From Ophthalmolycus amberensis (taxonomy: Eukaryota; Chordata; Actinopteri; Perciformes; Zoarcidae), in the NCBI GenBank assembly GCA_024529925.1, contig JAFEUB010000775.1:1622501-1686500 (forward strand): 64,000 bases of DNA, read 5' to 3'. This document shows, in pieces, positions 37,851 through 52,500 of this stretch; position 1 is the stretch's first letter, and each line of letters starts with the position of its first letter. The notes under the pieces are model-generated. The model was not told the origin of the DNA. It did no database searches and worked only from the letters and a program-made list of their open reading frames with translations. Made by a program: the position numbers and the translations under genes.

Positions 37851-40800
37851 GGTCGACAGGTGTTGGTGATCGGAGCAGAGGATAAATTAGCTGTAAAGTT
37901 GTCAAGTGCTATCAAATGTAATGTGTATAAGTTACAGCTTGCCCTTGAATAAACCTTGAATAAACACTGTGTTGCGTGACATAAGTGAAAAATGCATCTA
38001 ATACGCTTGCGGTCTAGACTTAGAGGCACAACTCAAAACAAAAAAAGTAATTTTAGCTGCGCATAGAGAAATTTTACAGCATGTTTTGATTGGAGAACCC
38101 TTCAAAGAAATGTGAGGAAAATTTGATTTTCTATGGTAAACTATGTTTTTTTTTGATATCCCTACCATCCTTCATTACAAAATCCCTGGGCTTCCAGGAT
38201 TCATGACCCGGTTACTCAAGATAATCCACAGACCTTGTTGAGAGCAGTTTCATGCAGAAACCGGATCTTGATTTCTCGAAAGAGACATTGCTGGTGAGTT
38301 TTTCAAAAAGTATTTTTTTGAGTGCCATATAGTCCCATTATATTTGAGAGAAGGCAGACATCTCTACACCCGGTATCTCAAATAATAGGCAACTCACACC
38401 TAAACAATCTAGATTTAAAAATAGTACTCCAGGTAAGAAGAAAAATGTATTGTCCCTTTAAAACTGCAACAAATTTCAGATTTAACTGAAGCAGCTGTCA
38501 CTAAGGTCTCTTATGTCAGTGGGGAAATTATAAAATGGTTCACCCATTTCACTAGAGTAGATGTACCGGTGTACCTCAGCTCAAAGAAAACGAGCCAAGA
38601 AAGGGAAAGTCAGCAAGACACTAGGTGGACTGGCAGAGCAAGACTACAGAAAGACAGATAGAGTCAGTCTGAGAACATCCAAGCAGGACTTTAATTTCCC
38701 CCGGGGGCCCCCGCTGGGATGTTTTAGTCCAGAGTAAACTGGTCTGGGCTGAAAAGTACTCCGACCAGATGAAACATCAGATGACCTCTGACACGTCAGA
38801 CTGTATGTGAGAATGGAGGGGAACTGTGTTGGATGCTGCTACTGCACCCTGTTGTGTAGAGCTGTATATGAATATATCCATGTGTGTTAACATGTGCGTT
38901 TTCTGTCCCAATCCAATTTAAGAATTACATTTTTTTTTAATTCAGTATCTTAAATTCACTTTCCCCGTCATGGCCACATGTTTTTAATTACAACATTTTG
39001 TCAAGAGTGAGAAGCTGGGTAATAAATACATAGGTTGACTTGAATGAGGCTTTAAGCTAAACCCTTGAAATCTGTAAGGAGTCAGATCCGCATATATTGT
39101 CTTTTTTTTCTACTTTTAATTTTTTTTCAGTTGATGTTACACTATGTAGCGCATATATTGTCTTAAATAACATAATGCCCTGTGCAAAGGGTCCACCTCA
39201 CATCTAGAGTTCAACTCTATTCATAAAGTCTAGGCAGTGCACACAGAGAGTCCCTAAAGAGAAGGGCAGCGATTAGTTTTCTTCAGCGCCTCAATAAAGC
39301 GGAAAGATTGTCTTAGAAGCAAACACACAACATGTAAATTACCCCCCAAAATAGGACTACCGCTCACTGTGATATGTCTGAATTTGTTATGCCTGGTCGG
39401 CAGGATTAATGAAGGGGTTTTGAGAAGATGCTATTGTTGTCTTTGTTTTAAAGAAAATACAAGGATGAATTACTGAGTTAAGAAACTAACAAAGTTCTAA
39501 AAAAGTTCTAAAAAAAGCACTAATCATTTATTTTCCTCTGAGACGTCAGTTTATTTTTGTATCGTTAGACAGTTTTATGACGCCAAGTGAATCCTATGTC
39601 AGCTCTATCGGTAAGAGTTTGAAAACCTGGCAAACAGGAAGAGCTTTCAACAGAATGCCGATTCTGATAGGATTAAGTTCACTGTGAGGTTAGAGAATAA
39701 CATTTTTGCTGCGCTAATGGAATCTTGATTAGCCGTGTCTGAGTTTTTCACCTTCAACTTGTGAAAAAAGATCAAGCCAAGAACAATTTAGATCTAATCT
39801 TTTTAGTCTTTCCTTGACAGACATCTCATCAATCACCAAACCAATGGACTTGAAACCCTTGTTTTATTTCAATTTCTTTGTAAAACCATGGACATACAGG
39901 AACAGTTCTCATCATCTATAAATAGCCGGTCCCAAGTTACTATAGGACTAAAGTGAACTCATCTGAACATATTCACCACATAACATGAAAAAATAAGTCT
40001 ACCATTTCAATTAAAATCGATGGGGACGACACCATTAGCAGATCTAAAAGGGAAACCCATGAGTCACAGCATGCTTGTGATCTAACCGTCCTCAACCACA
40101 TTCCTGTGATTGTGTCATCTTTACTAAAACACATCCAATCATGTCAAATAGCTGTATCCAGGGAATATGACATATGGCTTTAGGAGTCCACAGAGACGAC
40201 ACTCAGTGAACAGCTAATGCGTTTTCACATTTGTTGTTGTTGAACGTTGCGCCAAACAACAGCTGATGATTGATACTAATATCTTGGCGAACAGTTACTT
40301 TGTGGATCATGTTATTTATTATTATACCACCAGGCTCTTGCCAACCTGTGCTGTTCTTGTGGTTTGAAAGGAAGCCAAGCGTTGAGCTTCTAAATCAACA
40401 TTGGTGGCTGTGTGAATTAAAATTAAAATAAAACAGTGTGAGTAATGGTCTACTGAAATGGTTTTCATTTGACTGATGACATGTAAATGTATTACCGTAG
40501 ATGTGAATTTGTGTTTTTGGTTTTAGTAAGTGCAATTATCTTTCCTGTAAACACCTGACGGAATGATATTAGTGGTTTGATTCATAGCTTGCTATTGATA
40601 TAAGGTGAAGGATTTCAGAGAGGAAAATGCAATCATGCAGTGTATGTTGTCAGTGGAGCAGCCATTCATCGACTCACCAAAAGTAATAGAGATTGTAAAA
40701 ACTAAAATTAGTAACTGATCAAAGTCTAGATTCATGTCAAAGGACAAAAATGGAAGACAGTAATGTTAAATGTTTCTGTGTGTCAAATGCTTATTTGAAA

Positions 40801-43010
40801 CAAAAAAAGTTAACGCCTGAGGGTTCTCTGACCCTGCCAAAATGAACAATTTAAAAAGTTTTTAACTACGCAGACAGTTTCTTTTTCTGTCAGTAGAGCA
40901 TTTCAAAATCCTTTTCAACTTCCCATCAAATATTCTTATATCAATCGCTTACATTTAACAAGGTTAAAATATCTCAACCCTGGCTCTGTCGCACTCACCA
41001 CAGTTTCTAAATTAAACTACACTAGGAAAACAGCGATCCCACCCCATGAGACTATGACATATACTGACATATACATATACATATAAAAAGACCCGTTCTT
41101 CAATGCGCATTCTTTGTTGAAGGTGGATATTCATAGCTAAAATAAAGTGCAATGACCTACAACCGTATTTAAATTCCAGTCATTTTACCTGCTTTTCCTG
41201 CTTAAAACTGACAGTACACCGATGTGTCTTGTTCGTACTTTTCAATTCGACAAAAATATATTTCAAATTTAGTAAAAGGCCAATCAATTTCAACATGTAA
41301 ACACCATGAACACCATATTTCAGTGAGAAATAGGTCAGAGGAGCCTGCTGACATTACATGCTGCAGTTTGCTGCTTTCCTCTGAGCGCAGACACAGAATA
41401 ACGAATATTTCAGCAGACACACATGGACTGATGATAGTAATGGTTGGTTCAGGTCACAGGAGAGGAACACATGTTTAGTTTATTTTTGGTTGATTAATTG
41501 TGTTTCGTTGCTCTGACAAGTGGCAGATGTTCTAGTGTCTACACTGCAGTTCATCCTACTTTCTTGCAATAATTATAAACACCACATGATACCCTAAATA
41601 AATTTGAATATGTATTTTGGAGACACTGAGCAGGTTTTCGACTCATCTATAAGCTGCCTCAAAAGGATGATCCGGTTCATCCAAAGCAATTTTTGTCGAT
41701 ATGCGAGTAGAGTTATTTTTAAATGGTTACTTATCTTCACGAGGTAGACTGAATAACATGTATTTAATTGAGTGCCCTGTGGTGAGGGCTTGATGATATA
41801 CATGAGCAGGGAATTCACATGAAAAATACATGTATTAAAATACATTTGCATTAACCTCAATGAGAAGCCTATAAGAAATAATTCATTATGCATGTAGGTT
41901 ATTTCTATCAGCTTCTCTACATCTTGTCCTCAGAAAGGATTCGGTGTGTCCGTTTTATGATCAAGGGCCTCAATGGGACAAGAAAGGCTATTACTGCTAT
42001 TAGACATTAGTGTTCTACAACACCAAGGGTAATAGGAAGCCCAGAGGGTGGTGAACGGTTGTGTGAGCGGGTGTGGATATACAGAGCAAAACCGAAGGAC
42101 AATCTGGAAGGTAGAGAGGGGGAAGTCAGAAGCCGGAGGCGTCATACAGAGAGCACAGATGCTTGTCGACATTAGAAATAAACTTCTGATCCTTTCCGTC
42201 TTCCCTGTAGAGCAGGACTCACTTCGCTTACTGATTTGTACGCCTGTTCACAAGAGGGAACGACTAAAAAACTGACCTGACTAAAGTAATACAATGTAGT
42301 TATTTATTCTCCTGGAAATTTGTTGAAAAAAGAAGGGATGTTCGACAACTCCACAAAATAATGATTCTGCATGTATTTCTTGCGCTCACGATAGTCTATG
42401 GTTGTGTGGAAGCGACGAGACGCTTTGTGCCGTATTTCATTGCCTATACACAAGTAACATAAAATAAAAACTGTGTACTGTTGGCCAACTCTCCAGGGAA
42501 ACTGCTTTGTTCAATGGCGTAGACAAGACTGTCAATGGATAGCGTCACACAACACAGCAGGAAGCAATACAGGCACTTTAGCCTTAGCCCAGACTGCCTA
42601 CAGGACGCAGGCCTCCTCTCCTAAAGGAAGAACATCTAACCCCCTCTCCAACCACCTATCCCTGCTTTCAACGGCAGCCAACGGATGTCGAGCTTCATTA
42701 ACAACATCGCAAATGCAGCCTCCGTCCGTCTTTGTGACCGAGACACTCTCACAGCACTTGCAATCAGTCACACCTGGTTTTGGTTCAGTCAATCAAGTGC
42801 AAAAGCGGAAAAGAACACTTTGTGTGTGTGTGTTGAGGTGAGCTTTGGTTTCAGGTGCGCTAAAGTAAATGTCAACTTGAAAAAAAAATCCATAATCCAA
42901 TCTGCAATGTCTGTTAACCTTTCACTGATGGACAGACAGTATTAGCTTTACATAATTGTTTTTTTAAAAGCCACTGAAATACTAAGTGACTTTAACAACA
43001 ACAACAGTAA

Positions 43011-43011
<1 letters not shown>
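37851..43011. other. Intergenic, no gene recognised
   Basis: Nearly free of open frames, especially 38,030-41,200. A GC-only block CCCCCGGGGGCCCCCG sits at 38,698-38,713. Confidence 0.55.

Positions 43012-43045
<34 letters not shown>
43012..43045. repeat. (CA)17 microsatellite
   Basis: An uninterrupted AC/CA run of 34 bp, preceded by a short ACA-rich stretch. Confidence 0.95.
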
Positions 43046-43049
<4 letters not shown>

Positions 43050-46000
43050 AGACAGAGCCAGACATGACAAACCTACAGCAGGTTACGCTTTTATAAACAA
43101 TTTGTAGGTATTGATGATAAAGTCATATCAAGGAAACTTATTGACAAACTAACATTAAGTGACGAAGAGCAACAAGCTTCTTGTGGTCATTTTGTGAAGT
43201 TCTGTGTTCAGAGACGGATCTATGGATTGTGGTGACTGACAGGGACTAAGCCTCACAGCCTTCTTTATGTAGTTTTACAGCTCCGACTTTTCTCGCAAGT
43301 GGCACAGTGAATGACTCAATTAACATAAATGGGGATAATGATGGATTTGCAGGGAGTATTTTTTTGTATTTAGTGCTACGCAAGTGCCAAGATAGTTAGT
43401 TTTACTTTATTAAGCACATTTCATAAGGAAAACCTAAATTAGCAATTCAGCAATGACTTTCAAAGCTTTTTAAACATTATGAATTATTCATTTTATACTT
43501 TACATGAGAAGACCTTACATCTTGCCCATCGCACTTATCTTCTGGGCTCGCTGTTAACTGTAAAAACACAGCTTTCCAACTTTGGAACACCTCTACTTAG
43601 GGGTCACCACTGCTGGAGTCATTAAAACTATTTGACCTCTTTCGATGAGGCAGCAGTAAAAGGAAATGTAATTCAGCTGAATCGTTACTGCTGGACTATC
43701 TCATCTCACAGCTCATGTGCGGTGGTAATTGAATCAAGCACAGCAAGAGCACCGTTAGCCGAGCTCTACCCGCCCCCAGTCTCATCAATCAGACTTAATA
43801 ACTGCCACTTAAACAAGCCTCTCCTTTGTTGAAGGTTTGATCGGTTATCGATTGGCCAGGCTAGTGCAGGAAATCCATAAAGGGACTGAAAGTGATATAG
43901 TGGTCACCACAAGCATGAAACTGACACATAAAATGCTAATGTTTTATTTTTTTCGTCTTATTTATTCGATATTATTTATTGATTCATGTTAGTTTCCTTT
44001 GACACGCAAAATGTTCTCTCATTAACAAACAAACTCAAGAAAATGATGATTCAATAAACTCAGTAACTCCACCACCAGCACAATACAAGTGGCTTAAAAT
44101 AGCCAATAACACTTCACAAACTGCTGTAAACTAACAACATACCACTGAAGGTTTGTGTAATATTAACAATAATATGTTTTCTGTTCCAAATATTAGCCAG
44201 GTGAACATGCAATCTGAATTCGACACTTTCAAATCCAGGATTATGTAAAAGTGAGGTCGAGGTTATAAAAGTTCAACAGTTAAGCAGCTTTCCCCGAATC
44301 ATTGTTTGAGATTGAGAAGTTCCCGTGTAGCGAGTCTTTATTCCCTTAATCCCTGATCGTTACCTTACCAGGCTTATGAATTCTCAGTATATATTGTTGA
44401 GGATAAGGACAGCGATAAATCCTCAAGAGCAATCAGTAACTGAACCACCTTGTACAGTATATTGAGGGCAGAAATTACAATGGATTGCCGAATGCACAGT
44501 GCACACAATTTGTATGGTAATAATTGTGTAAATCATGGCTGTGGAGAGAACGTTTTTATTGCAGGAAAACCCTGAACTCACCATTAGCATAACATGATGG
44601 ATAGATGGCCCCTTGGTGACAAACCTTAAGTTGGCTGCAAACCACCGAGTTGTCCGTGTTCAGACAGTCACAGTTCTATTGGTGTAACAAAGAGGGCGGA
44701 CGCAGCACTTTGTGGTTAAGCTACCCCACGCGGTATCTTGTATTATTAATTGCAGCGGAAAAACGTTATGGAGAAAGCAACGAATCTAGAGGAATGGGTT
44801 GGATGTTGATGTTTCAACAGGGGAGATTGATAGTTATGGAGAAGGCGCTGCAGGACTGCCATGGAGAAGTCCTGGCATGAGGTCAATGTATATCACGTTA
44901 CTGTAGATGATAGGTCTGTCATATGCCGGGCTCATTCTTTCCATTGTCCCAGGCTGTCATTCCACTGTAACACATGTAACACATGTCACGTTGTTTGCAT
45001 TAAACTACCTGTCTCCGGTTTCTCTTTTTATGCATTTATCTTACTCTCTGGATTATATTACTCTGTATGACAATGAGATTTTATTGCATTTAAAAAAAAT
45101 TATAATAATTTAGCAAGAAAACAACGTTGATAGCCTTGTTTTCCCCTTCGGCTAGAAAAGAAAAAAACTTGTAGAAGTGTTGTCTGACTACGTTAGAAGA
45201 CAAAAGTCTCTTGTGGAAGGCATTCACATAGTGTTGCACTTGTTTGTACGATACAAAATGACAAAAAAAAGAGAGAGAAAAGAATGACAGAGAGCTTCAT
45301 GAGAAAGAAGTTAAAACTCCATTTACATTCTCACCTCCACACACCTGGCCAGTGAGGCGGCGGGATGTGGGTGTGAATGTCTGTTTCGGAAACAAACAAA
45401 AATTGTCTCTGCAATTTGGCCGCCAGAAAGGTGTGGGTGGGGAAAAAAAAGGTTTTGATTGAATGCACTGGTCCCTCATATACTATACCCACTTTATTCC
45501 AACCGCTGAAATATAAACCGATGGCAATAACTACAGTATCTACACTGCTAGTTGTAGCACAAAGGTTTTACAAGGAGGCTTTAAAAAAAATGTCCAAAGG
45601 CCATAACCATTATCCAGGATAAGGCTGCCAGAAGGATGACTCTCACTTTTAACTTGACACCTTGGCAGAACCTTAAAGCACATTCAGCAACAGACTTTTA
45701 TGTCTACGGTGTTCAACGGAACGTTTCAGGAAGCTTCTTAATCACATATAGCTGTAAAATTGAATAACGCCTCTGCTGGCTGGACACAGTATGTCTCTTG
45801 GACTGGATATGTATAATCAATGAACGATGGCTTCGTTGGGAAGCTCTTAAAGGAGTAAATCTGCTTTGTGTTAGATTTTGTGAGGCGGTTTTATTGTCTT
45901 GAGAGGCTGGGAGTGAAAAGTCAAAGTTTGGGAATGAAGTTGCTGTATTGCTGAGGATAAAATAGCCATTAACACCAGGAGGAGATTCTTGTTGCTCTAA

Positions 46001-46502
46001 CCAAATTGGCCAAACTAGAGTAAGCTAATTTAAGTGGAATGCTCTGCAGAGGTAATGGGCGAGTCCGACACATAAAATAGCTCCACTGCAGACGAGAATG
46101 CTGACCTGTTTTGCAGAGTATATAAAAAGTATATCAATTGTTATAGCCTATACCATGCCAATAAGTTTTTATGCAGAGTCAAGTAAAATAACCGTATTGA
46201 GAACATCATATATCATCATATCATTTTTTGTCATTCAGTCAGTCTTTTCACTGCAAAACAAAAATATGAGGATGTGCTTTCACAGTCTCTGCCAGGTACC
46301 TCCAGTCATCTCTGTACAACCATTAAGTGCACCTTATTCGTCTGAAGCAATATCCCACGACCTCAAGAGACGCTGAACTTTTGACTGAAGCAACAGGGTG
46401 TGTGTGTGTGTGTGTAAAGCAAGAGCAGGAGAGGTCTCTGCATGAATAAGCAATGCTGGATGTGTGTATGCATGCATGTGATAAAGGGACAGACAGTATG
46501 GG
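43046..46502. other. Intergenic, no gene recognised
   Basis: A repeat-free stretch at about 43,640-43,860 is a weak candidate for conserved non-coding sequence. A (GT)9 run is at 46,398-46,415. Confidence 0.5.
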
Positions 46503-46567
46503 GCAGTCACAAAGTCAGCAGGCGAGGCGCAGCTCATCTCTAACGAGCCTGCTGACTTTGTGACTGC
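46503..46567. repeat. Perfect 21 bp inverted repeat (hairpin), 23 nt loop
   Basis: The arm at 46,503-46,523 (starting GCAGTCACAAAG) is the exact reverse complement of 46,547-46,567 (ending CTTTGTGACTGC). The loop is 46,524-46,546. The match does not extend outward. No known repeat or gene was recognised around it. The DNA could extrude a cruciform, or transcription could give a 65 nt hairpin RNA. Confidence 0.95.
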
Positions 46568-49500
46568 AAAAGTGGACGACTGTTTCCAGCAGCCTTCAAA
46601 GACTATACAGGAAGTCACAGAAATATTTATATCCCGTTAGATCCACCTGTGGTTTTAAGACCACCTTCGGATTTACTTATATTTGTTTGTGATTGAGTGG
46701 AAATGTGTTTATCTGGCATTGTAATCTAGATTTATTTCGATGTCTGCCTTGTGAAGCTCTTCATAATGGATAAGTGTTATATGAACGTTATTACTACCAA
46801 CCACACAAGATTAGTTTCTTAACAGATTAAAACTTAATTGCATATCATGGAGACGAAATAGCCTACAAGCTAGCGTCAATTCCGCAGAAAATTGGGATTT
46901 TCCACAAAACGTGGTGTTTGCGGTCAAAACTAACAGCCAATCAGCTCTTAGATCAGGGAGAGCCAGATGGTATCGTGCCCATGGGTCTTGCTGTTGGTGG
47001 AGAGCAGCTGCGGCTCCTTGCTCTAAAAACTGCAGCTGCCTCGTGCGAATGACGTGTGCATGACATCAGAGGAAGTCGGGATCAAGTCAAATGTACAAAT
47101 CTAACCGGCATGCATTGTGCGGCGATCGCCAGTCACCGATTCTGCACAGGCCTGGCTCATCTCCAACAAATTTCTTTTCACGCTATGTTTTAAACACAGT
47201 GTGCAAAAAAAAATATCAGTACACGAAAAAGCCAATAATTCCTCTTTTTTCATTAATTTCCTCTTCCTTTTATACATCAACCCAGTTTCTCTTCTCAGTC
47301 CACCTAGGTTCTAAATGTATTTTTTCCTTCAATCCCTTGTATTCTTCTGACTTTTAATTGCCTTCCTCTCCACTTCCTCCAGCACACCCCTCCTGTTTCC
47401 ATTTCCTCTCTCTCTCTCTCTCTGTGTGTTTGTCTGCAGTGGTCAGCTGCAGTGTGATTCATATCTCCTCGATGACTGTGGCCACTCCTCGACCATGTCT
47501 GCATATTAAATCAGTCTTACAAGCTCACATACATGCACAGAAACATAACAGAATCAAAACAGAAAGGAGCAAGACAGGTGACAGACACACAAACATGGTC
47601 TTAGTCATTAGCATATGTCCTTGTGGGCTTTCTTGCCCTTTATCAGAGTAATGTCTTCCTCTGATTAACATTCCAAACTCGCTCCTTATGTTTCGTTTTT
47701 TCGTGCCTTTGTGGAAAATGGGCCACCTGAACTCGTCAAGAATCACTTCTCTCTTTATTGAGATAGATATGGGGACGGCACAGGACAGCGTGTCCTGACC
47801 CGATTCTTGGCCGGCACATCTTTGTCATCTGTCATCGAGCCGGATTCCCATTTCTAACTTACAACTCTTAAGAGTTTAGCCTTGTTTGTTGATATAATCA
47901 CATCAGTCCCACATGTATTGTTTCACATTACTAATTTCTATTACTTGTTGTAAAGACCCCACTTAGTCACTCACCATGGACAATGATATTGACTCATTCG
48001 CCCAGACATCTATCCGTCCACAGAGTCAGCATCCACGAACACAAAGGGAATCCTCGGCTGCTTTGTAATGATTGCCATTCTTTGTGCGTATTGCTCGCCA
48101 TTGTGCTGCCAATATCAGCAGAGCTGGCACTTGAGCAAGAAAGGAAATCTCATGACAGTGTTGATGTATTGGTTCACTTGACTGATCAGAGCTACAAATC
48201 AACAATGCTTGGGCAGCTCCATTGTATCCTGGGGTTTAAATGTCTATACTGCAAAGACAAAGCCACAGTAAGTGGGTTAACATTAGCTAGGAGGGAAAAC
48301 CAATGTCTAGTTTATGCCTAAACTATCACATGCATAAAAATTTAACTATATAATGTATGAAAAGACACTCAGGCCAAACAACTGGTCTGCTTTTTTCTGT
48401 ATTAGAGGACTCCCTTCCATCTTGTGTGCACATAGTGAATATCTATATTTTATGACATATGTCTTGGCTATATTTAGCCCATCCGTGAAATCATGTTCAT
48501 ATTGGAGGATTTTGCACTTGGCAGCAAACATCCAATACCAACAGTGAGTGGCAATGCAATGAAGTTGTTTGCCTTATGTTTGGTAAGGGCCAAAAATAAG
48601 GAGGTAGATGTTGGGGTGTTTTTGTGTGTGTAAAAGGTACAATTTTAATGCTGGGTTCCAGAGTTTGCATCCTGTTACAGACTTGCAATTGCCAATCACC
48701 ATTCAATGAACTGTAACAACAATCTTTCTCCAATCTTAATTGAATAATAATTTACTTGCCCAAACCGAACATTACCATCATAGTATTCTGCCATGTGCAT
48801 ACATAAAAAATGACTTTAAAAAAAATCCATGGTTTTGCAAAATCATCCAATATTAATTTTCTTGTCTGGCGATATCGTTATTCTTCCCTTCCACTGTGTT
48901 GCAGTCTGTGATCCTAATTTTGTTGTGCTTGCTAGTGGCTGTTTATCTATACTGAGAAAAATGGAGAAATAGAGTTTGAGCAGTAACCATCTGGAGAGCA
49001 TCATTGGTTTTCCAAAATAAATTAGGAGACGCAGTGAATTCCTGCAGAGTGAAAGAGGCACAGCCGAACTTGGACATCATCATTCACCTGATGCACACCA
49101 GGAGCCCATCTTGTGAATGTCAGTGTAGTCTTGCTATCTCTGGCTTCACACAATAAAACAAAAGATGGCAATCAGAGCCAACTGGCCTCACAAAGGCTTT
49201 CTCAACCTAATTAGTCAAGCTAATTTAAATTATTTTTCAGCAATGTGGCTGATAAAATTGAGTCTGATTCTGACCTGCAAGTAAAATAAGCCTATCATTA
49301 CTCCATCATCAAGTTGCATTTGATACTGATTTGTGTTCATTAAGACAGCTATAACTTTAGCCATCCACAGGTAATGAGGTAATACAGTTCACAGAGTCTC
49401 ATACAGTGGATGCATGGCTTTTGGGAAGCTTGCAGGGGTAGGCCATTGTCTCTGCAGAGAATATACATCTCTGAAATAATAAATCACAACGCAAAGGAAA

Positions 49501-52500
49501 CTTGCTCCGACAGCAATGGTAAGAGCACTCTTGTCTGTGCATCTCAGTTCTTTTTTGTGTGGTCACAGTTCAGTTTACTCAAGGCTTTTAGTGACCGTTT
49601 ACGTGGAATATTCTCTGGAGGCTAAGGCATAAAAGGTGTAAAAAGAGCATGAATTAAATATAGACATGAATAAAAATCTTCAAAAGAAACATTTTGCAAT
49701 GATTATTGATGGATACACTATCTGAATACTATAACAGCAAACAGACTGGTGACTTGTTAGAGCCACATGCTCTGCTCAGAGCTGCTAGACCCGAGTAAAG
49801 GTCAAGTTTGTGTTACAAAGAGCAAAGGACCCTTCAAGCATCTTCCATTATTCACACGCGAGTCATGTTCATCACCTTGTGAAGCAGTGTGCACAAAGTG
49901 CCCATATACACATATGCAAGCAAAAGGACCTAGGACCACTCTCTGCGATGCGTTTCGTCTTTCACACAAGGTCCACAGGTCTGAGATAGGATATCACATA
50001 TCATGGTATAATAATGGCAGGAAGCAGTGCGCAACCGAAAACACAATGGCTTATTTGATACAGCTTAATGTGTTGGCAAACCAAGCCTTGAGAAGAGAGT
50101 GTGTGTGTGTAGAGATAGAGAGGATTTGTTTGCCAAAAGTGACGAGTGGCTCATTAGCTGTTTGATAACCGAGGCACATTCTTTAAAACCACGTGTGCCG
50201 TTCCGGACCCACAACTTAGAGACAAAACAATCTAATCCCACTGCGCCTCAACTTCAAGTACTCACTGCTATCCCTTTCCTGGCTCCTGGGACCTTCTAGA
50301 GTTAGAAAACTATTCCATTCAATCAATACATGTTCTGCATAATACATTATTACTTTTCAACATAAAGTCAACTTGTAATTTAGGTGATCGGGGCTATCCC
50401 ACCTGCTGTGGCTTATGACACCCCTTACTAACCCTCAGATCCTGCTGGAGGTGGTCTATAACCAGAAACTGATGGCTGTGCCAAGACAAAGCAGGTGGCA
50501 AGCTTTTCTTACACACCTGAAAGCGTGTGCAAAATAATCACGGCCTCCTTTGTTCTGCACAATACACACCATGGTGTACCAACCCAAACCACCTGCCACA
50601 ACCAGAAGACATGGAGGTTCATTTCATGGGACCCGACCACAGACGTGGCGTTTGAACCCAAAACGGCTCATTTCACATTTTTAACTGGCATTAAAATGTG
50701 AAAAAGTGGATGACATGTTGAAGAGTCATATATTAGTCATATAATAGGACTGAACCGAGATGATCTCTGCTCTAGTGGATAGTCTTGATGGTTCCGGTCT
50801 GCTCAGAGGTTGATGCGGCACTGGAGCCAGACGCATCTGAAATTATTTATACATCTTTTTATTTATTCATATACTAATGATTTAAAATGGGCATATGATC
50901 ACAGGCTATAGATTTTTGAAATATCTTTTATGTGTAATCAAATGGAGCTATCGGCTAAATTAAATCCACTTTGAAGATTGGATTGGTGCTTACATTTGTC
51001 CTCAGTTGTTGCTAGTTGACCCTTGGGTTTGTTGTCGACAGCATATTTAATGGCTGTGGTACTGTCCAGAGAAATATCAGACTGCATCCCTGACTTTCCA
51101 ATGCCCTCATCCTTGTCTGTTGTTCTGACACTTTCTTCTGTTTGAGTTTAATGTTAGCTGTCAAATGTCAGTGGCTTGTTGGTGTGTGGTTTGCACAGGC
51201 CACTGAAGTCCGCTGCCCTTATATGGGTTTATAGGGGCGGTTCCCTATGCTAACTGCAGATATCCTAGCACACACATCCAATTTAGGATCAAATGCAACG
51301 CATCAACATACTCAGGTGGGGAAGAAAAGACTTGGCGGTCGGGGATTTTTCATAAATCCCATTTGATTTTCTTATTTTACTCTTGATGCAAGAAAAAGAA
51401 ATCTAGAAAGAAATTAATTAAGAAAGCATTCATGCATGAGGCCCAATGTTTACCAGTGGAGAATCAAGCCCACCTGGATCATTGTGGATTTAAATTGTGC
51501 TTCCATCTTTATTGGCTGTTAAGCTCGCCAGGCAAATACTGATAGGGTAGAAGGAACAAACAGGGTTGATGGGAAATTGGGTCTCCAACTGGCATGAGCT
51601 TTGCCGGTATTAACCCTAATCCTTACCCTTTCAAACAAAACTAAAGAAAAGAAAACGAAAGCTCTCATATTCTGCAGACAGGAACAGCCAATTGTGAACC
51701 ATAAGCCAATAAACACACCTTTCGCCATCTTAAGCACAATTTTAGAAAGTTGTTAGTTTAGAGTTGGCCCCCTTTTCTTTAATGAGACTTCCTTCAACTG
51801 GTTACTCTATTTATATAGTGTAAAAAAAAGAATACCTCTTGATGTAAAATAGAAGTGAAGCCTGCATGTCAAAGAGCAAAAACTTCAGTAGCAGTGCCAA
51901 TCAACATGAGCCTTGTTGTATTTTCTCTGTGCCGAGTTCTGCGCTTGAAGGCTTCGATAAAGAAAGCTGACATAATAGATGCTCTGCCAGATTCACCTGC
52001 AAGAAAAAACACTGCCCTTCCACAGCAATTAAGCTTGGTCTTTGTTGTGTCTCTGCCAAGACTTTTTAAATGTGAACATTTGTCACAACACCACAGCAAA
52101 GAAAACGGGTGCAGCAAACCCAGTAAATCAACAGCATGCAAGAAACAAATTAATTCCGCAGAATGCTTTAATTACCATTCACTTATTTCAGCACAGTGGT
52201 GTTTTTATGCATTAAACCAAGCTGTAGTAACACGCTTATTTTGTTATGTTTTCAAACTATCCCTGTTAAACAACAGGGCTGTTCTTATGAATCCATATGG
52301 TACCTACAAACAACAACAAAAAAAAAGTTTCTCAACAACAAAGAAAAGAGTGGTGCCTCTTTGTGATTTATAAAATTTTACGGTTTAAATTTCTTTATTG
52401 ATGAATTAGCCAATTAGTTACAACTGCCAGAATATGAAAATACAATTACCCCATGAGTACACTGGACTGGCCATCTGGAACAGCAGGAGTTTTCCCTGTT

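Noticed and set aside
51855..52373. Open frame of 172 codons
   Set aside because: Starts at GTG, has no domain, and ends in an A-rich lysine/glutamine stretch; no conserved pattern seen.
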